A stretch of DNA of 64,000 bases from an uncultured Parabacteroides sp. (GTDB lineage Bacteria > Bacteroidota > Bacteroidia > Bacteroidales > Tannerellaceae). Both the position numbers and the translations under genes were made by a program. The stretch covers positions 186,001 to 250,000 of the forward strand of contig CASFNG010000011.1 of the NCBI GenBank assembly GCA_949296075.1, in the 5' to 3' direction. Under the pieces are notes generated by a model. That model saw only the letters and a program-made list of their open reading frames with translations, had not been told where the DNA came from and ran no database searches. The stretch's first letter is position 1, and every line of letters starts with the position of its first letter. Shown here piece by piece: positions 8,234 through 19,346 of the stretch.

Positions 8234-8836
8234 TTATTCCTCTTGTTCCTTCTGCTTCGCCCACTCCTCGGCGCACTCGGCAAGCGCTTGGTACCAAGCC
8301 TCGCCAAATTTCCGGATCAGCGGTTCCCGCAAGAAGCGATATACCGGCACCCGCTCCTTCTGCCCTAAAAGCTCCGCCGCCCGGCAAACCTCCCAACGAT
8401 GGTAATTCACCGCCGTAAAGTCGGGATAGCGGGTCAGGCGGATCGGGTAAAGATGGCAGGAGATCGGTTTATAAAAATCCGTTTTCCCGGCACGGTAAGC
8501 CTTTTCCACCGCGCAATGACAGGTACCATCCGCCGCGTAGCAGGTAAAAACGCAGTCCTTGCCATCCACGATCGAGGTCACGAGATCCCCGTCCACATCG
8601 GTATAGGCCACCCCTTGCTTACGGATCACCTCCTGCGCCTTGGGCGAGAGATCGTCCCACACGGTGGGAAGCAGCTCCCGAAGTCGTTCAGCCTCCTCCG
8701 CCTCCAAGGGTGCCCCGGAGTCGCCCTCCACGCAGCAAGCGCCCTTGCAACGGGAAAGATCACATACGAAGAAGCGCTCTACCACGTCGAGGCTCACCAA
8801 GGTGTCGTCAATCTGGAACACGTCAGTCCGCCCCAC
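8234..8836 (-). CDS. DUF3109 cysteine-rich protein
   Basis: This 200-residue protein has ten cysteines in a DUF3109-like pattern: C25, C30, C34 and C35 in the CDLSRCKGACC segment, then C95, C99, C106, C108, C127 and C151. The arrangement resembles YkgJ-type zinc- or iron-binding proteins, so metal or cluster binding is likely. The reaction is unknown. The start given is GTG, 3 nt after the gpmI stop; a second GTG five codons later (8821) would give a protein starting MFQIDD, which may fit the family better. It is translationally close to gpmI and probably cotranscribed. Confidence 0.8.
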   Translation of the reverse strand: MGRTDVFQIDDTLVSLDVVERFFVCDLSRCKGACCVEGDSGAPLEAEEAERLRELLPTVWDDLSPKAQEVIRKQGVAYTDVDGDLVTSIVDGKDCVFTCYAADGTCHCAVEKAYRAGKTDFYKPISCHLYPIRLTRYPDFTAVNYHRWEVCRAAELLGQKERVPVYRFLREPLIRKFGEAWYQALAECAEEWAKQKEQEE

Positions 8837-8839
8837 GGA

Positions 8840-10363
8840 TTAATGAATCAGCGACTTGCCCGTCATCTCCGCCGGCTGCTTCAGCCCCATGATCTGAAGG
8901 ATCGAGGGAGCCACGTCCGCCAGGATACCATTCTCCACGCGAGCCTCCTTGTTGGCGGTCACATAGACGAAGGGAACCGGGTTAAGCGAGTGGGCCGTAT
9001 TCGGCGTACCATCCGCATTGAGGGCATGATCGGCGTTACCGTGATCGGCGATGATAATCACCTCGTAGTCGTTCGCCTTGGCAGCCTCCACCGTATCGTG
9101 CAGGCAAGCGTCGATCGTAACGACCGCCTTCTCGATCGCCTCATACACACCCGTATGGCCTACCATGTCGCCATTGGCGTAATTAACGACGATAAAGTCG
9201 AACTTCCTCGTGCCGATCGCCTCGACCAACTTGTCCTTTACCTCATAAGCGCTCATCTCGGGCTTAAGGTCGTAGGTAGCCACCTTCGGGGAGGGAACCA
9301 AGATACGCTCCTCCTTGTCGAACGGAGCCTCGCGGCCTCCGTTGAAGAAGAAGGTAACATGGGCGTACTTCTCCGTCTCGGCGATATGCAGCTGGGTCTT
9401 CCCCTCAGCGGCGAGGTACTCGCCTAAGGTATTATTGACATTCTCCTTGTCGAAGAGGATATGAACCCCCTTGAAAGAGGCGTCGTAAGGCGTCATGCAA
9501 TAGTATTGCAATCCCGGGATGGTATGCATCCCTGCCTCCGGCATATCCTGCTGGGTGAGCACGATGGTCAGCTCTTTCGCCCGGTCGTTACGGTAGTTGA
9601 AGAAGATCACCACGTCGCCCTCCTCGATCACGGCCACGGGCTTGCCATTCTCCACGTGCACGATCGGCTTGATGAACTCGTCGGTCACGCCCTCGGCGTA
9701 CGACTCCTCCATCGCCTTCACCATACACTCGGCCGGTTTACCCTTGCCCTCCACCAAGAGGTCGTAAGCCTCCTTGATACGCTCCCAGCGCTTGTCGCGG
9801 TCCATCGCGTAGTAACGCCCGACGATCGAGGCGATCTTGCCGCCGGTCGTCTTCAGGTGATTCTCCAACGTCTCGATGAATCCCTTACCGCTCTTGGGAT
9901 CGGTGTCACGACCGTCCATGAAGCAGTGTACGTATGCCTTGTTGATGCCATATTCCTTGGCGATGTCGGTCAGTTTCAGCAGGTGCTCCAAGGAGCTGTG
10001 TACGCCGCCATCGGAAACCAGTCCCATGAAGTGGATCTGCTTGCCGTTATCGCGGGCGTAGCTATAAGCGCGCTGGATCTCCGGATTGTTCTGGATCGTG
10101 TTCTGGCGGCAGGCGATGTTGATCTTCACCAAGTCCTGATACACGATACGGCCCGCGCCGATATTGAGGTGGCCTACCTCGGAGTTGCCCATCTGCCCGT
10201 CGGGGAGCCCGACATTCTCGCCAGAGGCTTGCAGCTGGGAGTTAGGATAAGTACGCAGGAGTTCGTCCCAATAGGGGGTCGGGGTGTTATAGATCACATC
10301 GTCTTTTGCCTTGTCGCCGATGCCCCACCCGTCACAGATGATTAAAAGTGCCTTTTTGCTCAT
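8840..10363 (-). CDS. gpmI: 2,3-bisphosphoglycerate-independent phosphoglycerate mutase
   Basis: The 507-residue cytoplasmic enzyme interconverts 3- and 2-phosphoglycerate in glycolysis, using two manganese ions and a phosphoserine intermediate. The N-terminal metal motif is ICDGWG (residues 8-13) and the catalytic serine lies in [15 protein letters not shown] (about residues 58-72). The C-terminal metal site is seen in [12 protein letters not shown]. Length is as expected for GpmI (about 510). It heads a two-gene unit with the DUF3109 gene. Enolase, the next glycolytic enzyme, is at 54351-55640 in the same window but not linked. Confidence 0.97.
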   Translation of the reverse strand: MSKKALLIICDGWGIGDKAKDDVIYNTPTPYWDELLRTYPNSQLQASGENVGLPDGQMGNSEVGHLNIGAGRIVYQDLVKINIACRQNTIQNNPEIQRAYSYARDNGKQIHFMGLVSDGGVHSSLEHLLKLTDIAKEYGINKAYVHCFMDGRDTDPKSGKGFIETLENHLKTTGGKIASIVGRYYAMDRDKRWERIKEAYDLLVEGKGKPAECMVKAMEESYAEGVTDEFIKPIVHVENGKPVAVIEEGDVVIFFNYRNDRAKELTIVLTQQDMPEAGMHTIPGLQYYCMTPYDASFKGVHILFDKENVNNTLGEYLAAEGKTQLHIAETEKYAHVTFFFNGGREAPFDKEERILVPSPKVATYDLKPEMSAYEVKDKLVEAIGTRKFDFIVVNYANGDMVGHTGVYEAIEKAVVTIDACLHDTVEAAKANDYEVIIIADHGNADHALNADGTPNTAHSLNPVPFVYVTANKEARVENGILADVAPSILQIMGLKQPAEMTGKSLIH

Positions 10364-10473
10364 AATGTTACATCCTTTTATATTGATCTTTTTTTCAAAT
10401 CATCTCCATGATTTTCGCTTTCGATCGCGAATATACTATTTTTTCATGAGCAAGTATTACTTTCGCGGCACTG

Positions 10474-11172
10474 ATGGAAAAGAAGATACAAGATCCGGAG
10501 TTAGGGATTATCACGCTTCGTGTCTCCCCGCGGGCACGCCGCTATTCGATCCGGGTACGGGCGGGGCAGGTCATCGCCACCCTGCCCGCCGGCGGGAGCG
10601 AATCGAGGCTGCTCGCTTTTGTCGAGGAGAACCGAGAGCGGCTCGCTAAGGCGCTGCGCGAGCACCCCTCCCGCCCTTTGTTAGATGAGCGGACGGAGAT
10701 AGACTTCGCCTCCTTCAAGCTACGGATCGTACGGAGCGAACGGGCGAATTTCTATATGCGATTAGCCGATGGGGAGCTGCGGATCACCTGCCCGGCGGAT
10801 ACCTGTTTCGAGGATGAGGAGGTACAGGCCACCCTGCGGGCGATGGTGGAGCGGGCGCTCCGCCACGAGGCGAAACGGCTGTTGCCCCCACGCCTCTCCG
10901 CATTGGCCGCACGCCACGGCTTCCATTATACCGGCGTAAGGATCCATAACAGCCGGACCCGCTGGGGCAGTTGCTCCAGCCGGAAAGGGATCAATCTCTC
11001 CCTCTCGCTGATGCGCCTCCCCTGGCACCTGATCGATTACGTGCTGCTGCACGAGCTTTGCCATACGGTGGAGATGAACCACGGCGAGCGGTTCTGGAGC
11101 CTGCTCGACCGGGTGACCGGCGGCCGGGCGAGAGCGTCGCGCGAGGAGCTGAGAAAATACACGATCGAATAA
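10474..11172 (+). CDS. YgjP/DUF45-family metallopeptidase-like protein
   Basis: The 232-residue protein has the YgjP-like layout: a strand-rich N-terminal half, the TRWGSCSS motif (about residues 162-169), then the zinc-peptidase motif HELCH at 193-197 with a third candidate ligand at H203 in MNHGERFW. The fold is related to WLM and SprT gluzincins. No signal peptide is present, so it is probably cytoplasmic. The substrate is unknown; some relatives act with restriction-modification loci, but no such genes are here. The end lies 21 nt from the convergent sprA stop. A -7-like TACTTTCG at about 10458-10465 precedes the ATG. Confidence 0.85.
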   Translation: MEKKIQDPELGIITLRVSPRARRYSIRVRAGQVIATLPAGGSESRLLAFVEENRERLAKALREHPSRPLLDERTEIDFASFKLRIVRSERANFYMRLADGELRITCPADTCFEDEEVQATLRAMVERALRHEAKRLLPPRLSALAARHGFHYTGVRIHNSRTRWGSCSSRKGINLSLSLMRLPWHLIDYVLLHELCHTVEMNHGERFWSLLDRVTGGRARASREELRKYTIE

Positions 11173-11193
11173 GCGTAAAGGAAGCCTCCCCGC

Positions 11194-14100
11194 CTATTGA
11201 GCGAGCGAGAAGCGGAGACTGATGCCGTAATTGGAGTTGGAGGTAGGATACGAGGAGGTCGATACGATCGGCTCGTTGATCTGGAGATCGTAGAACGCCC
11301 GTAGCGTCAGCGCCCGGCTCACCCCATAATCGGCGGAGAACTGGATCGTCTTCGCCACGTTGCCGCTGGTGGCCTGCGTGAGCTGATCCTCGATCCGGCG
11401 GATAAGCGACATCATCTTCCGGTAAGAGAAGTTAAGATTGATCGTCAGGTCGTTGCTGAAATCGCGGGTTTTCTTCATCCTCAACACCTTATTGAACTCC
11501 GTGAGCTTATAGCCTATGCCGACGATAAACTCGTTGGAGAGCGACTCCACCAACTGGAACGAGGAGATGTTCAGGTTGAGGTTGCGGGTCTTGCGATACT
11601 CAAACTTGCTGGTGATATTGTTCAAGAGGGTCGCGTCGAGCCCGAACAGCGGACTGAATCCCTCGGTGATGCTGACGGCCGATATGTCGTAAGGCGACGA
11701 GGGGGTGGGATTACCCGTCTGGATACTCCGGATATACCCTAAGCCATCCTGCCCGGCATCTACCCAATCAAGGAAAGAGGAGAAAGCCCCCACGCTATAC
11801 GAGCAACGGTATTGATGGCTGAGCGTCATGTTCTTGAAATACTTGCGTATGAGCGGTATCCGACCTAATCCATCATACGTGACACGCCAGTTAGGTAACA
11901 GGCTCTTGACCGACGGGAAGGGGGAAAGCCCCACCTTGTTCGGGCTCTTTCCCGTATAGGCGGCAATAAAGGCGGGTACGAGCACCTCCATCGAGTTGAG
12001 GCTGACACCGCCTAACTCCGGGTTATAGGCGCTCCCCGCGAGGCCGCTACCCTCCAAGAAGCCGGAGGAGGGATAACGGGTATGGGCATAGGCATTCTCT
12101 AACCGCTGGGCGATCACGCCGCGATAGCTGAGGAAACGGTCGAACGCGCTTGAGGCGTATCCGTCGCTGGCGCTACCACTCCCCCCGAAGGCGCTCCCCA
12201 AGGCGATGGTCGTCATCGTGAAACTGCCGCCCAACTGCTCGGGCATCCCGTTCTGCATATAGTAAATATCGGTGGTACGCGTATCCACCCGATCGGCGGT
12301 AAGGTCGATCTTCAACCCCGGGATAGGCTCTAAATTAGCCCGGATCGAGAGGTTCTTGGCGTTGCTGATCATGGCGGGAGTCGTCATGGTCTCGTTATGG
12401 ATCAGCCAGCCTCGCTCGTCGGCCTCCTCGATAAAGCCGCGGTTCACGGAACCGAAGGCGAAGCCTAAGCCGGGCGTCATGAACCCTCCTTGACGACGCT
12501 GCCCGAACATATCGCCCACCTCGGGGGCGAAACCGCTCAACGACATCCCGTCAACCGACGAATACTGGACATTCACCCGGCGCAGCATCATGAGGAAACG
12601 GCTACCGTACTCCACCGCCTTCGTCAAGGCTCCCTCCAAGGCGGCCGGTCCCGGTACGATGGTGAGCTTCAGGTGGGCGGTATCCTTGTTCAGGATCATC
12701 ACCTGCCCGAAGTTGATCGGCTTGAACTTCACGGAATAGAGCTTGCCATCGGCGCCACGGGCGGTGATGCGCAGTTTCTTGGTGAACAGGCCGTGCTGCA
12801 CGATCGTGCCGCTGTCGGGGTTCAGCTGTACCTCTTTCTCTAATTTGATCTCCTTCTTTTTCTTCTCCTGCTGGCGGGTGTTGGTACGTGCCGAGGCGGC
12901 GAATTTCTGGTTGATCTTCTTCAGGTACTTATTCTTGTTGTACAACGACTGGAGGTTGAAGCTGCCTTGCCAGTTGATCTGCCGCTGGTTGGTGATGATA
13001 TTGCCCTGTTCCAGCTCCGCGCTCATCACCTCAGCGCCCCGATCCCAGTTATAAATGGCATTATAAGAGAGGGAGCTGTTCACCCAATCGAGAGCCGGGA
13101 TGTACTGTAAGGGCATATTCCAGGTGACATTGAAGGTCTGGTCGTACTTCAACGGGGTACCGAAGTCGCGGATGCTCTGCTTCACGGAGTCTTTCCATAC
13201 CTGGTAATCATCCGGATTGAGCTTCTTGTTCACCTGCACGTTCGGCTCCTCGATACGTGCGTTCGTACCGGAGGTGAAATTCACGCTCAAATTATTGGTG
13301 AAATCCCAACGCAGGCTGAACGCCCTATCCCAAAGGAAATTATGGCTGAACGAGAGCAACTGGTTACCCCCCCCGGTAGATTGGGTGAGGTCGCGGAGCT
13401 TGATCTCGTAATAATTGCGGGTCATCGCCGTCTGGAAGCTGATGCTCGACGGGACGTAGTTAAAACCTAATTGCTTGATATACTTCGTATAGCCATTATT
13501 TTTCTTGAGTTTCTCGAAAGGTCTGAAAGGCTTCACGTAAGGGATATAATTGTACGCGAAATTTCCCCGATAGTCCTTGGTCGTCTCATACTCTGTCTCC
13601 GGGTTCTTCGTGCTGTTCTGGCTATACGAATACCCGAAAGAGAAGTTGGCGGGGTCGTAAGGCATGGGGTTCTTGCTCCGTATATCCACCTTCACGTTGT
13701 TGAGCGCGACGCTCTTGATCGTGGTCTGATCCACGGAATAGTTCTTGATAGAATCCCGCTCCGCGGAGGTCTCCACGGCGTCCAAGGCATCAGACATCTT
13801 AATATCCTGGTTCAAGGGATCGTATTCAGGCGTGGTGGTCTCCTTGGAATAGGCATAATAAAAAGGAATGCTTACCTTCGCCTTCTCCGGGAAGAACTTG
13901 CCCAATTCCAAGGAAGTAGCGATACTGTATTGGGCATAGTCGTCCATCCGTCGCTCGGAGAGTGACTGGTCGAGAGCCCCGAAACCGGCGGTCTCCACCC
14001 GTCCGCTCACGTTGACGGTACCCAAGTCGGAGAGCGCCACGTTAAGGTTGGCGTTAGCCGCCCAGCCGCCCCGCTCATCAAAATCGGACATCCGGAGCTC

Positions 14101-17100
14101 GTTCACCCAAACCTCGCCACTCTTGATCTCGCCCGTCTTGTTGCGCACGCCGATCATAATCACCTTTACCTCAGCGAGGCTGGGGTTACCGATTACGCTG
14201 ATGGTGTTGCGGGCGTTATCCGGGTCGTTCTTCGAATAGACCCGCTGATAGCTGACATTACCTTGCCCCTGCCGCTTCAAACGGTTACGCTCCAACTTGA
14301 GGTCGGTGAAGATCTCCAAGGCGAAGTCGAGCTTGTTGTTGGCGGGCCATACCTTCAGCTGATCCTCGCTGTTGTTGGTATTGTAGAGCACGGCACTATG
14401 CTCGGTGAGATCCAACGGGACCTCATACTCGTAATAGTTGTTCTTATAGTCGGATCCCAGGCGCAGGAACACCGAGAGATCGCCATTAGAGAGCGATTCG
14501 CTGTTCTCGATCGGCGCCTCGGCATGGGTGAACATCTCGATACGCTTATACCGGCGGAGGTCGTAAGAGGTGGACTTATAGACGGCGCGAGCGTCGCCCG
14601 GAGCCAAATCCGAGATCTGCAACGAGAGAGCCTGCTCGTTCTGCTGGAGTAGCTGCGGCTGGCTGGAGTCGAACATACGGCTCACGCCCGGCGGCAATAC
14701 GTAATTGACCGGCTGACGCTGCCCGTTCTCCTCGATATTCACCGACGACACGACAATCTGTCCATCGGAGATCGGCGCCACAAGCGGGTCGGAAAGATCC
14801 TGCGTATAGGTACGCCAATCCCCGCGCACCAGCTCGAAAGAGCCGAAACGCAAGACGGTTGACGAGCGAAAGCCCGTCATATACATACGCATGAAACGAA
14901 TCGTCTTGAAATCGCGGATAGCGCCTACGCTCTTCACGAAGTCGCGGATAGGGATCTTGAAGAGGTACCATTTCACCGTCTCCCGGTTGCCATTCATCAA
15001 GGTGACCTCCGGGCTCCGCTCATCGACGATATAATTCATCCCGACCTGTAAGTCTTTCGGACGAAGAGATACCCGGTACTCGAAATATTTCTCGGTACCG
15101 TTCAAGGTGTTATCGCCGTTAATATCCTCCACGTCAGGCGTACTCTTCCCGGCGGAAGCATATCGCTCGGTGGATTCCCTGGAGTTACCCTCCGTACCGT
15201 TGTAACGCTTATAGCGGGAAAGGATGTCGAGCTCTTGCGCATCGTAGTCGTCGCCCCGGAAATAATGGTAGTTATCCCCTGCCGGGTCGTTGAACGGCGA
15301 GAAGGGATCGTCCATCATCCGTGCGATCGCATCGCCCGACAAGCGGCTGCGCAGCCGCTCCAGATACTCGGCATAGGTGGGGAACGTCAGCTCCTCCTCG
15401 GTGGACAAACCGTTCAAACCGACATCCTGAAGCTCCCGGTTCTGGGCGTCGAAAGCATATCCCGTACTTTGCGTCTTGGGCACCTTACCCCAGACCGTGG
15501 TATCCACCTTCGACATATCGCCATCTACCGGCAAACCGTTCTCAAAAAACTTACGACCATCTTTCAAGATGTCCTCCGAGATCTCACCCAAGTTGAAGTA
15601 GAGATCGCCACCCTCCGCCGTCTCGTCGTACAGGAACGGATCCATCAGCCAGAACTCGATGTACTCATAGTTGGCGGACTCAAGGTCACTCGGCTCGATC
15701 TGCCTCATGATACCTCCCCAACGCTTCTCCGGATTGGCCAAGGTACCGTCGGAGTTGATGTTCTCCGCATCTAAGTTGTACGGGCCACGCTCGTTCGGAT
15801 AATAAGCCAAGTTGAGCACCGACAGCGTGGTGTTGTCGTTGGTTCCCAGCTCCCGGTTCGGGTAGATCTCACGATAGCTGACACCCCGGACATAATGGTT
15901 GGAGAGGTCGTCGTTGGTCAGGTGCCTCGGACGGGAAGAAGAGCTCCGGCGGGTGAAAATACCATCCACGGTATACCAAGCGAGCAAGGCGCGGTTTTTC
16001 CCGTAGGAGATGTCGTTGTTGTTGCTCGCCTCGGGGAATTTGGGATCCACATCCTCGTATGGTGTGCTCGCGAGGCTCCAAGAGTAGGGATTCAAGAGAT
16101 CCATACCGCTTTGGGTGGACTCGAAATCGTCTAAATAGGAGTACGCTCCCGTATATTTGTTCTCGTAATGCCCGGCGATCAAGTGAGCGAACTCCGCGTT
16201 CAAGGAGATCTGGCTCGGTTTGGTGAGCGTCAGCAGCGGCAATTTGTCGAACACGTTGGTAAGCCATTGGCTCTCGGTCTTATAAGAGGTATTCACACCC
16301 CACAAGGTATTCTTGATCGACTCGTCGCCCAAGGTGGTCTTCACTGTCAAAGGCATCTCCGACATATGCATGATCGTCGCCCCCACCATGAAATTCGGGT
16401 TAAACTGATAGTTCAAGTCGAGACCGACCATTGTCTTCCGCTGCATATTATAGGTAGACTGGTTCTCCAAGGAGACGCTAACCGGTGTCCCGCTGGAGAT
16501 AATGCTCTCGTTCAGGATCGTCACGCGACCGAGGCTGTAATCCACCGTATAATCCACGTTCTCCGTCAAGGTAACGCCACCGGCGGTGACACGCACGGAT
16601 CCCCGGGCGACGTTCGTCGCGCCCAAGTCGATCTCCGATCCGGATGAAGCCTTATACTCTCCGGTCAGCATAAACTTATTCTTCTCGGCGATCTGCCGGG
16701 CCACGGTCAGCGTGGAGTCATACAATTCCTGGAACACGTACTTATCCGCATACGCGTTACCCACCTGCTCCCGGAGTTTCGATCCGAAAGGCTCCACGCA
16801 GGGGAAAATGATCTTACCCGTCTCCGAGAGGATCGTATAACCCTCCACGAAATCGAAGAAGCCATCAGGATTCGGGTTGCTGTATGTATCCAAACGATCC
16901 AGCCCCAATACCCGGATCAATATCTGGTTCGCCGTATTTCCCTCCGGAAGATAGTTGACATACGTACCGGTGGAGTCGCTCTGGTAGGTGATGTCGAGCT
17001 TGAATTTCTCCTTTTGCACGGAATAAGCGTTCAAGGAATAGACATTCTTCATCATCAAGTCCCAGAACATCATATCCGGCGAAAGCGTCGTTCCCTTCAG

Positions 17101-18612
17101 CAATTTCACGAAAAGGCAGCCATTGGTATTCTCTTTGCTGTCGGTAGAGAACTCACCCACCTGGTAGGTTTTCCCGTTATAGATAAAGCTAAAGGCGACA
17201 CCCAGCACCTCATCCGGTTGCAGCTGAGTGCCTAAGGAGATATAGCCCAGCTTCTTGTTCAAGGTATATTCGGAAGCATCCAGCAAACGGGCGCTCTCTA
17301 TCTTCTCGTAGTCCCGTCCTCCCTCCATGACGCTCTCAAGTACCTGGGAGACCTGGCTGATATTCCGGGCATCCGTATACTGGGTCGTCAAGGTCGTATA
17401 GAGATTATTCGCCGCGTTATCCGGACGGCGATCCGTACCGGAAGGCATCACCAAGGCGGTATTCCCGATATTCCGGGAATCGTTCTCGCCCAAGTCTGTA
17501 AAGGCCACGATATTTCTCGACTGATCGTAGTTACCCCGCTTGTTTGTCACCCAAACCTCTATCTTGGAGATCTCGATACCCGACGTGACTGTCGGGAGCG
17601 ACTGCATGAACCGGTCATAATTATCATAGAAATAATGCGCAAGGAAGAAATGGCGGTTCTCATCGTATTCGTCCGCCTTGATCTCGAAAGGCTTTGTCTG
17701 TACGCCACCATTCGCGCTCACCGTCTTCGACTCCGATTCCTGTTGCGCGAATAAGGCGTTGACCCGCAGCTTACCGAATTGCAAATCCGCCTTCATACCG
17801 AACAAGGCAGCTCCGCCATTAATCAACGAGTTGCTGGTATTCATGCTGACGTTACCCGCCTCCAGCGACTTGATGATCTCGTCCTCTTCCCCCGTATAAG
17901 CCAACTTCAACTGCTTCGAATCAAAGTCGAAAGAGGTTTCGGTATTGTAGTTCATGCCAAAGTTCACCTTCGTGCCCACCGAAGCCTGCACGTTCAGCTG
18001 CACACTCTCGTCGAAATTAAAGAAGGTACGCTTACGCGAACGCTCCGGCAGCGCGGGATCATTGTTCTTATTCGTCTTCAGTCCCATCGTGATCTCGGCC
18101 GATCCTTGCGTCCGGACACGAACTCCTCCGGGTCCAAAGATACGCTCCGCCGCACCGATGTTGAACTGCATATCCGTCAGGTTGAATTGCTTGTTCGTCG
18201 CCTTCACGTACTCCTCCTCATTCTTCTGCCGGAAATAAGAACGAAGCGACTGTTGCATGGTATAATCCTGGTATTCCTCCGGGGTAAGGCTCATGGGAGT
18301 ACCGATCTCCATATCCCCCAATCTCGTGCGGACTATATAAGAATTGGTGCGTAAATCATATTCGATCGTGGTTTTCACGTTCTCCGGATTACGCAAATCG
18401 GCAGGAGATTGCTTGACCATATCCTGATAATCCTCAGGAGAGGTCTTAGCCACCGGATAGCGAGGCGGGATCGTATCCTCCGGAGCCTCCAGCGGCTCCA
18501 GCTCAGGCAAGGCAGCCGTATAAGCCAGGAAATCCGCGTTCAGCGAATACATCCCTGCCCCGAACAACAAAATCACGATCCATACGAAATATTTGACTAC
18601 CCGTTTTCTCAT
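11194..18612 (-). CDS. sprA: SprA, outer-membrane translocon of the type IX secretion system
   Basis: A 2472-residue protein, close to the 2400-2500 residues typical for SprA (Sov in Porphyromonas). It starts with a hydrophobic signal segment (MRKRVVKYFVWIVILLFGAG), followed by the SprA N-terminal region, a very long strand-rich body and a C-terminal region ending RFSLAQ. SprA forms the very large single-chain beta-barrel through which T9SS cargo crosses the outer membrane. It sits 44 nt after ruvA in the same direction, an arrangement I know from other Bacteroidetes. Other T9SS components (PorV, PorK, PorL, PorM, PorN) are not in this window. Likely cargo in the window are the frameshifted protease, the DUF6383 protein and perhaps the 106-residue protein. 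Confidence 0.96.
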   Translation of the reverse strand: MRKRVVKYFVWIVILLFGAGMYSLNADFLAYTAALPELEPLEAPEDTIPPRYPVAKTSPEDYQDMVKQSPADLRNPENVKTTIEYDLRTNSYIVRTRLGDMEIGTPMSLTPEEYQDYTMQQSLRSYFRQKNEEEYVKATNKQFNLTDMQFNIGAAERIFGPGGVRVRTQGSAEITMGLKTNKNNDPALPERSRKRTFFNFDESVQLNVQASVGTKVNFGMNYNTETSFDFDSKQLKLAYTGEEDEIIKSLEAGNVSMNTSNSLINGGAALFGMKADLQFGKLRVNALFAQQESESKTVSANGGVQTKPFEIKADEYDENRHFFLAHYFYDNYDRFMQSLPTVTSGIEISKIEVWVTNKRGNYDQSRNIVAFTDLGENDSRNIGNTALVMPSGTDRRPDNAANNLYTTLTTQYTDARNISQVSQVLESVMEGGRDYEKIESARLLDASEYTLNKKLGYISLGTQLQPDEVLGVAFSFIYNGKTYQVGEFSTDSKENTNGCLFVKLLKGTTLSPDMMFWDLMMKNVYSLNAYSVQKEKFKLDITYQSDSTGTYVNYLPEGNTANQILIRVLGLDRLDTYSNPNPDGFFDFVEGYTILSETGKIIFPCVEPFGSKLREQVGNAYADKYVFQELYDSTLTVARQIAEKNKFMLTGEYKASSGSEIDLGATNVARGSVRVTAGGVTLTENVDYTVDYSLGRVTILNESIISSGTPVSVSLENQSTYNMQRKTMVGLDLNYQFNPNFMVGATIMHMSEMPLTVKTTLGDESIKNTLWGVNTSYKTESQWLTNVFDKLPLLTLTKPSQISLNAEFAHLIAGHYENKYTGAYSYLDDFESTQSGMDLLNPYSWSLASTPYEDVDPKFPEASNNNDISYGKNRALLAWYTVDGIFTRRSSSSRPRHLTNDDLSNHYVRGVSYREIYPNRELGTNDNTTLSVLNLAYYPNERGPYNLDAENINSDGTLANPEKRWGGIMRQIEPSDLESANYEYIEFWLMDPFLYDETAEGGDLYFNLGEISEDILKDGRKFFENGLPVDGDMSKVDTTVWGKVPKTQSTGYAFDAQNRELQDVGLNGLSTEEELTFPTYAEYLERLRSRLSGDAIARMMDDPFSPFNDPAGDNYHYFRGDDYDAQELDILSRYKRYNGTEGNSRESTERYASAGKSTPDVEDINGDNTLNGTEKYFEYRVSLRPKDLQVGMNYIVDERSPEVTLMNGNRETVKWYLFKIPIRDFVKSVGAIRDFKTIRFMRMYMTGFRSSTVLRFGSFELVRGDWRTYTQDLSDPLVAPISDGQIVVSSVNIEENGQRQPVNYVLPPGVSRMFDSSQPQLLQQNEQALSLQISDLAPGDARAVYKSTSYDLRRYKRIEMFTHAEAPIENSESLSNGDLSVFLRLGSDYKNNYYEYEVPLDLTEHSAVLYNTNNSEDQLKVWPANNKLDFALEIFTDLKLERNRLKRQGQGNVSYQRVYSKNDPDNARNTISVIGNPSLAEVKVIMIGVRNKTGEIKSGEVWVNELRMSDFDERGGWAANANLNVALSDLGTVNVSGRVETAGFGALDQSLSERRMDDYAQYSIATSLELGKFFPEKAKVSIPFYYAYSKETTTPEYDPLNQDIKMSDALDAVETSAERDSIKNYSVDQTTIKSVALNNVKVDIRSKNPMPYDPANFSFGYSYSQNSTKNPETEYETTKDYRGNFAYNYIPYVKPFRPFEKLKKNNGYTKYIKQLGFNYVPSSISFQTAMTRNYYEIKLRDLTQSTGGGNQLLSFSHNFLWDRAFSLRWDFTNNLSVNFTSGTNARIEEPNVQVNKKLNPDDYQVWKDSVKQSIRDFGTPLKYDQTFNVTWNMPLQYIPALDWVNSSLSYNAIYNWDRGAEVMSAELEQGNIITNQRQINWQGSFNLQSLYNKNKYLKKINQKFAASARTNTRQQEKKKKEIKLEKEVQLNPDSGTIVQHGLFTKKLRITARGADGKLYSVKFKPINFGQVMILNKDTAHLKLTIVPGPAALEGALTKAVEYGSRFLMMLRRVNVQYSSVDGMSLSGFAPEVGDMFGQRRQGGFMTPGLGFAFGSVNRGFIEEADERGWLIHNETMTTPAMISNAKNLSIRANLEPIPGLKIDLTADRVDTRTTDIYYMQNGMPEQLGGSFTMTTIALGSAFGGSGSASDGYASSAFDRFLSYRGVIAQRLENAYAHTRYPSSGFLEGSGLAGSAYNPELGGVSLNSMEVLVPAFIAAYTGKSPNKVGLSPFPSVKSLLPNWRVTYDGLGRIPLIRKYFKNMTLSHQYRCSYSVGAFSSFLDWVDAGQDGLGYIRSIQTGNPTPSSPYDISAVSITEGFSPLFGLDATLLNNITSKFEYRKTRNLNLNISSFQLVESLSNEFIVGIGYKLTEFNKVLRMKKTRDFSNDLTINLNFSYRKMMSLIRRIEDQLTQATSGNVAKTIQFSADYGVSRALTLRAFYDLQINEPIVSTSSYPTSNSNYGISLRFSLAQ

Positions 18613-18656
18613 TTTCCCGTTTAATTGGCCAATTGCCTTACCTCAATTGTCAATTA

Positions 18657-19247
18657 TCAAAGCATCCTAAGCGCGGTTTTTATCACTTGCTCCACGGATA
18701 AGGCCGGGGAGCTTTTCAAGATAGAGGCTACCGCCTTCTGCGAGGCCGCCTTTTGGAAGCCCAGCATCACCAAGGCCGCCACCGCCTCCTCGGCCACCAT
18801 TCCTCCTCCGGCAGACTTCTCACGCAAGTTCCCGGCAGCCGCCTCCATTGGCTTCACCTTATTCTTCAGGTCCACCAAGATACGCTGCGCCGTCTTCAGC
18901 CCAATCCCTTTCACGGCTGTCAAGGCAGCCTCGTCCTTCGAGCTGATCACCTGCACTAACTCCTGAGGCGACAACGAGGAAAGAATCATCCGGGCGGTAT
19001 TAGGACCTACCCCGGAAACTGAGGTAAGCAGCAGGAAAAGTTCACGCTCCACGGTATCGGCAAAGCCGAACAAGAGATGGGCATCCTCCCGGATCACCTC
19101 AAAGATATAAAGTTTCCCGGATAGCTTGCCCTCAAACGCGCTATATGTATTCAGGGAGATATTCAGCTCATAGCCTATCCCGCCACATTCAAGAACCATC
19201 CGGGCGGGCGCGAGTTCCACGATTTCCCCCTTTATATATTCAATCAT
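18657..19247 (-). CDS. ruvA: Holliday junction branch migration protein RuvA
   Basis: The 196-residue DNA-binding subunit of RuvAB binds four-way junctions as a tetramer and loads the RuvB motor. The N-terminal OB fold starts [11 protein letters not shown]. Helix-hairpin-helix motifs are visible around [13 protein letters not shown] and [17 protein letters not shown], and a short C-terminal domain for RuvB contact ends the protein. Length matches the family (about 195-205). It is the first gene of a ruvA-sprA unit; ruvB is not adjacent, as is common in Bacteroidales. Confidence 0.96.
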   Translation of the reverse strand: MIEYIKGEIVELAPARMVLECGGIGYELNISLNTYSAFEGKLSGKLYIFEVIREDAHLLFGFADTVERELFLLLTSVSGVGPNTARMILSSLSPQELVQVISSKDEAALTAVKGIGLKTAQRILVDLKNKVKPMEAAAGNLREKSAGGGMVAEEAVAALVMLGFQKAASQKAVASILKSSPALSVEQVIKTALRML

Positions 19248-19282
19248 TCCACCTTTTTTATATATCCGTACCTATTATAACG

Positions 19283-19311
19283 CAAAATTAATCAAAAGCG
19301 TATATAAACAA
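19283..19311 (-). promoter_or_regulatory. candidate promoter of ruvA-sprA
   Basis: On the minus strand TAATTTTG (19283-19290) matches TAnnTTTG, with a TTG 18 nt upstream (19309-19311). It lies about 35 nt before the ruvA ATG. Confidence 0.5.
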
Positions 19312-19346
19312 GCCAGAAAAATCACACGGCATCCCCCGGGGCCGGC

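Noticed and set aside
8399-10345. Long plus-strand frames opposite gpmI and the DUF3109 gene
   Set aside because: The minus-strand proteins have clear family motifs; these frames are His/Arg/Leu-rich shadows.
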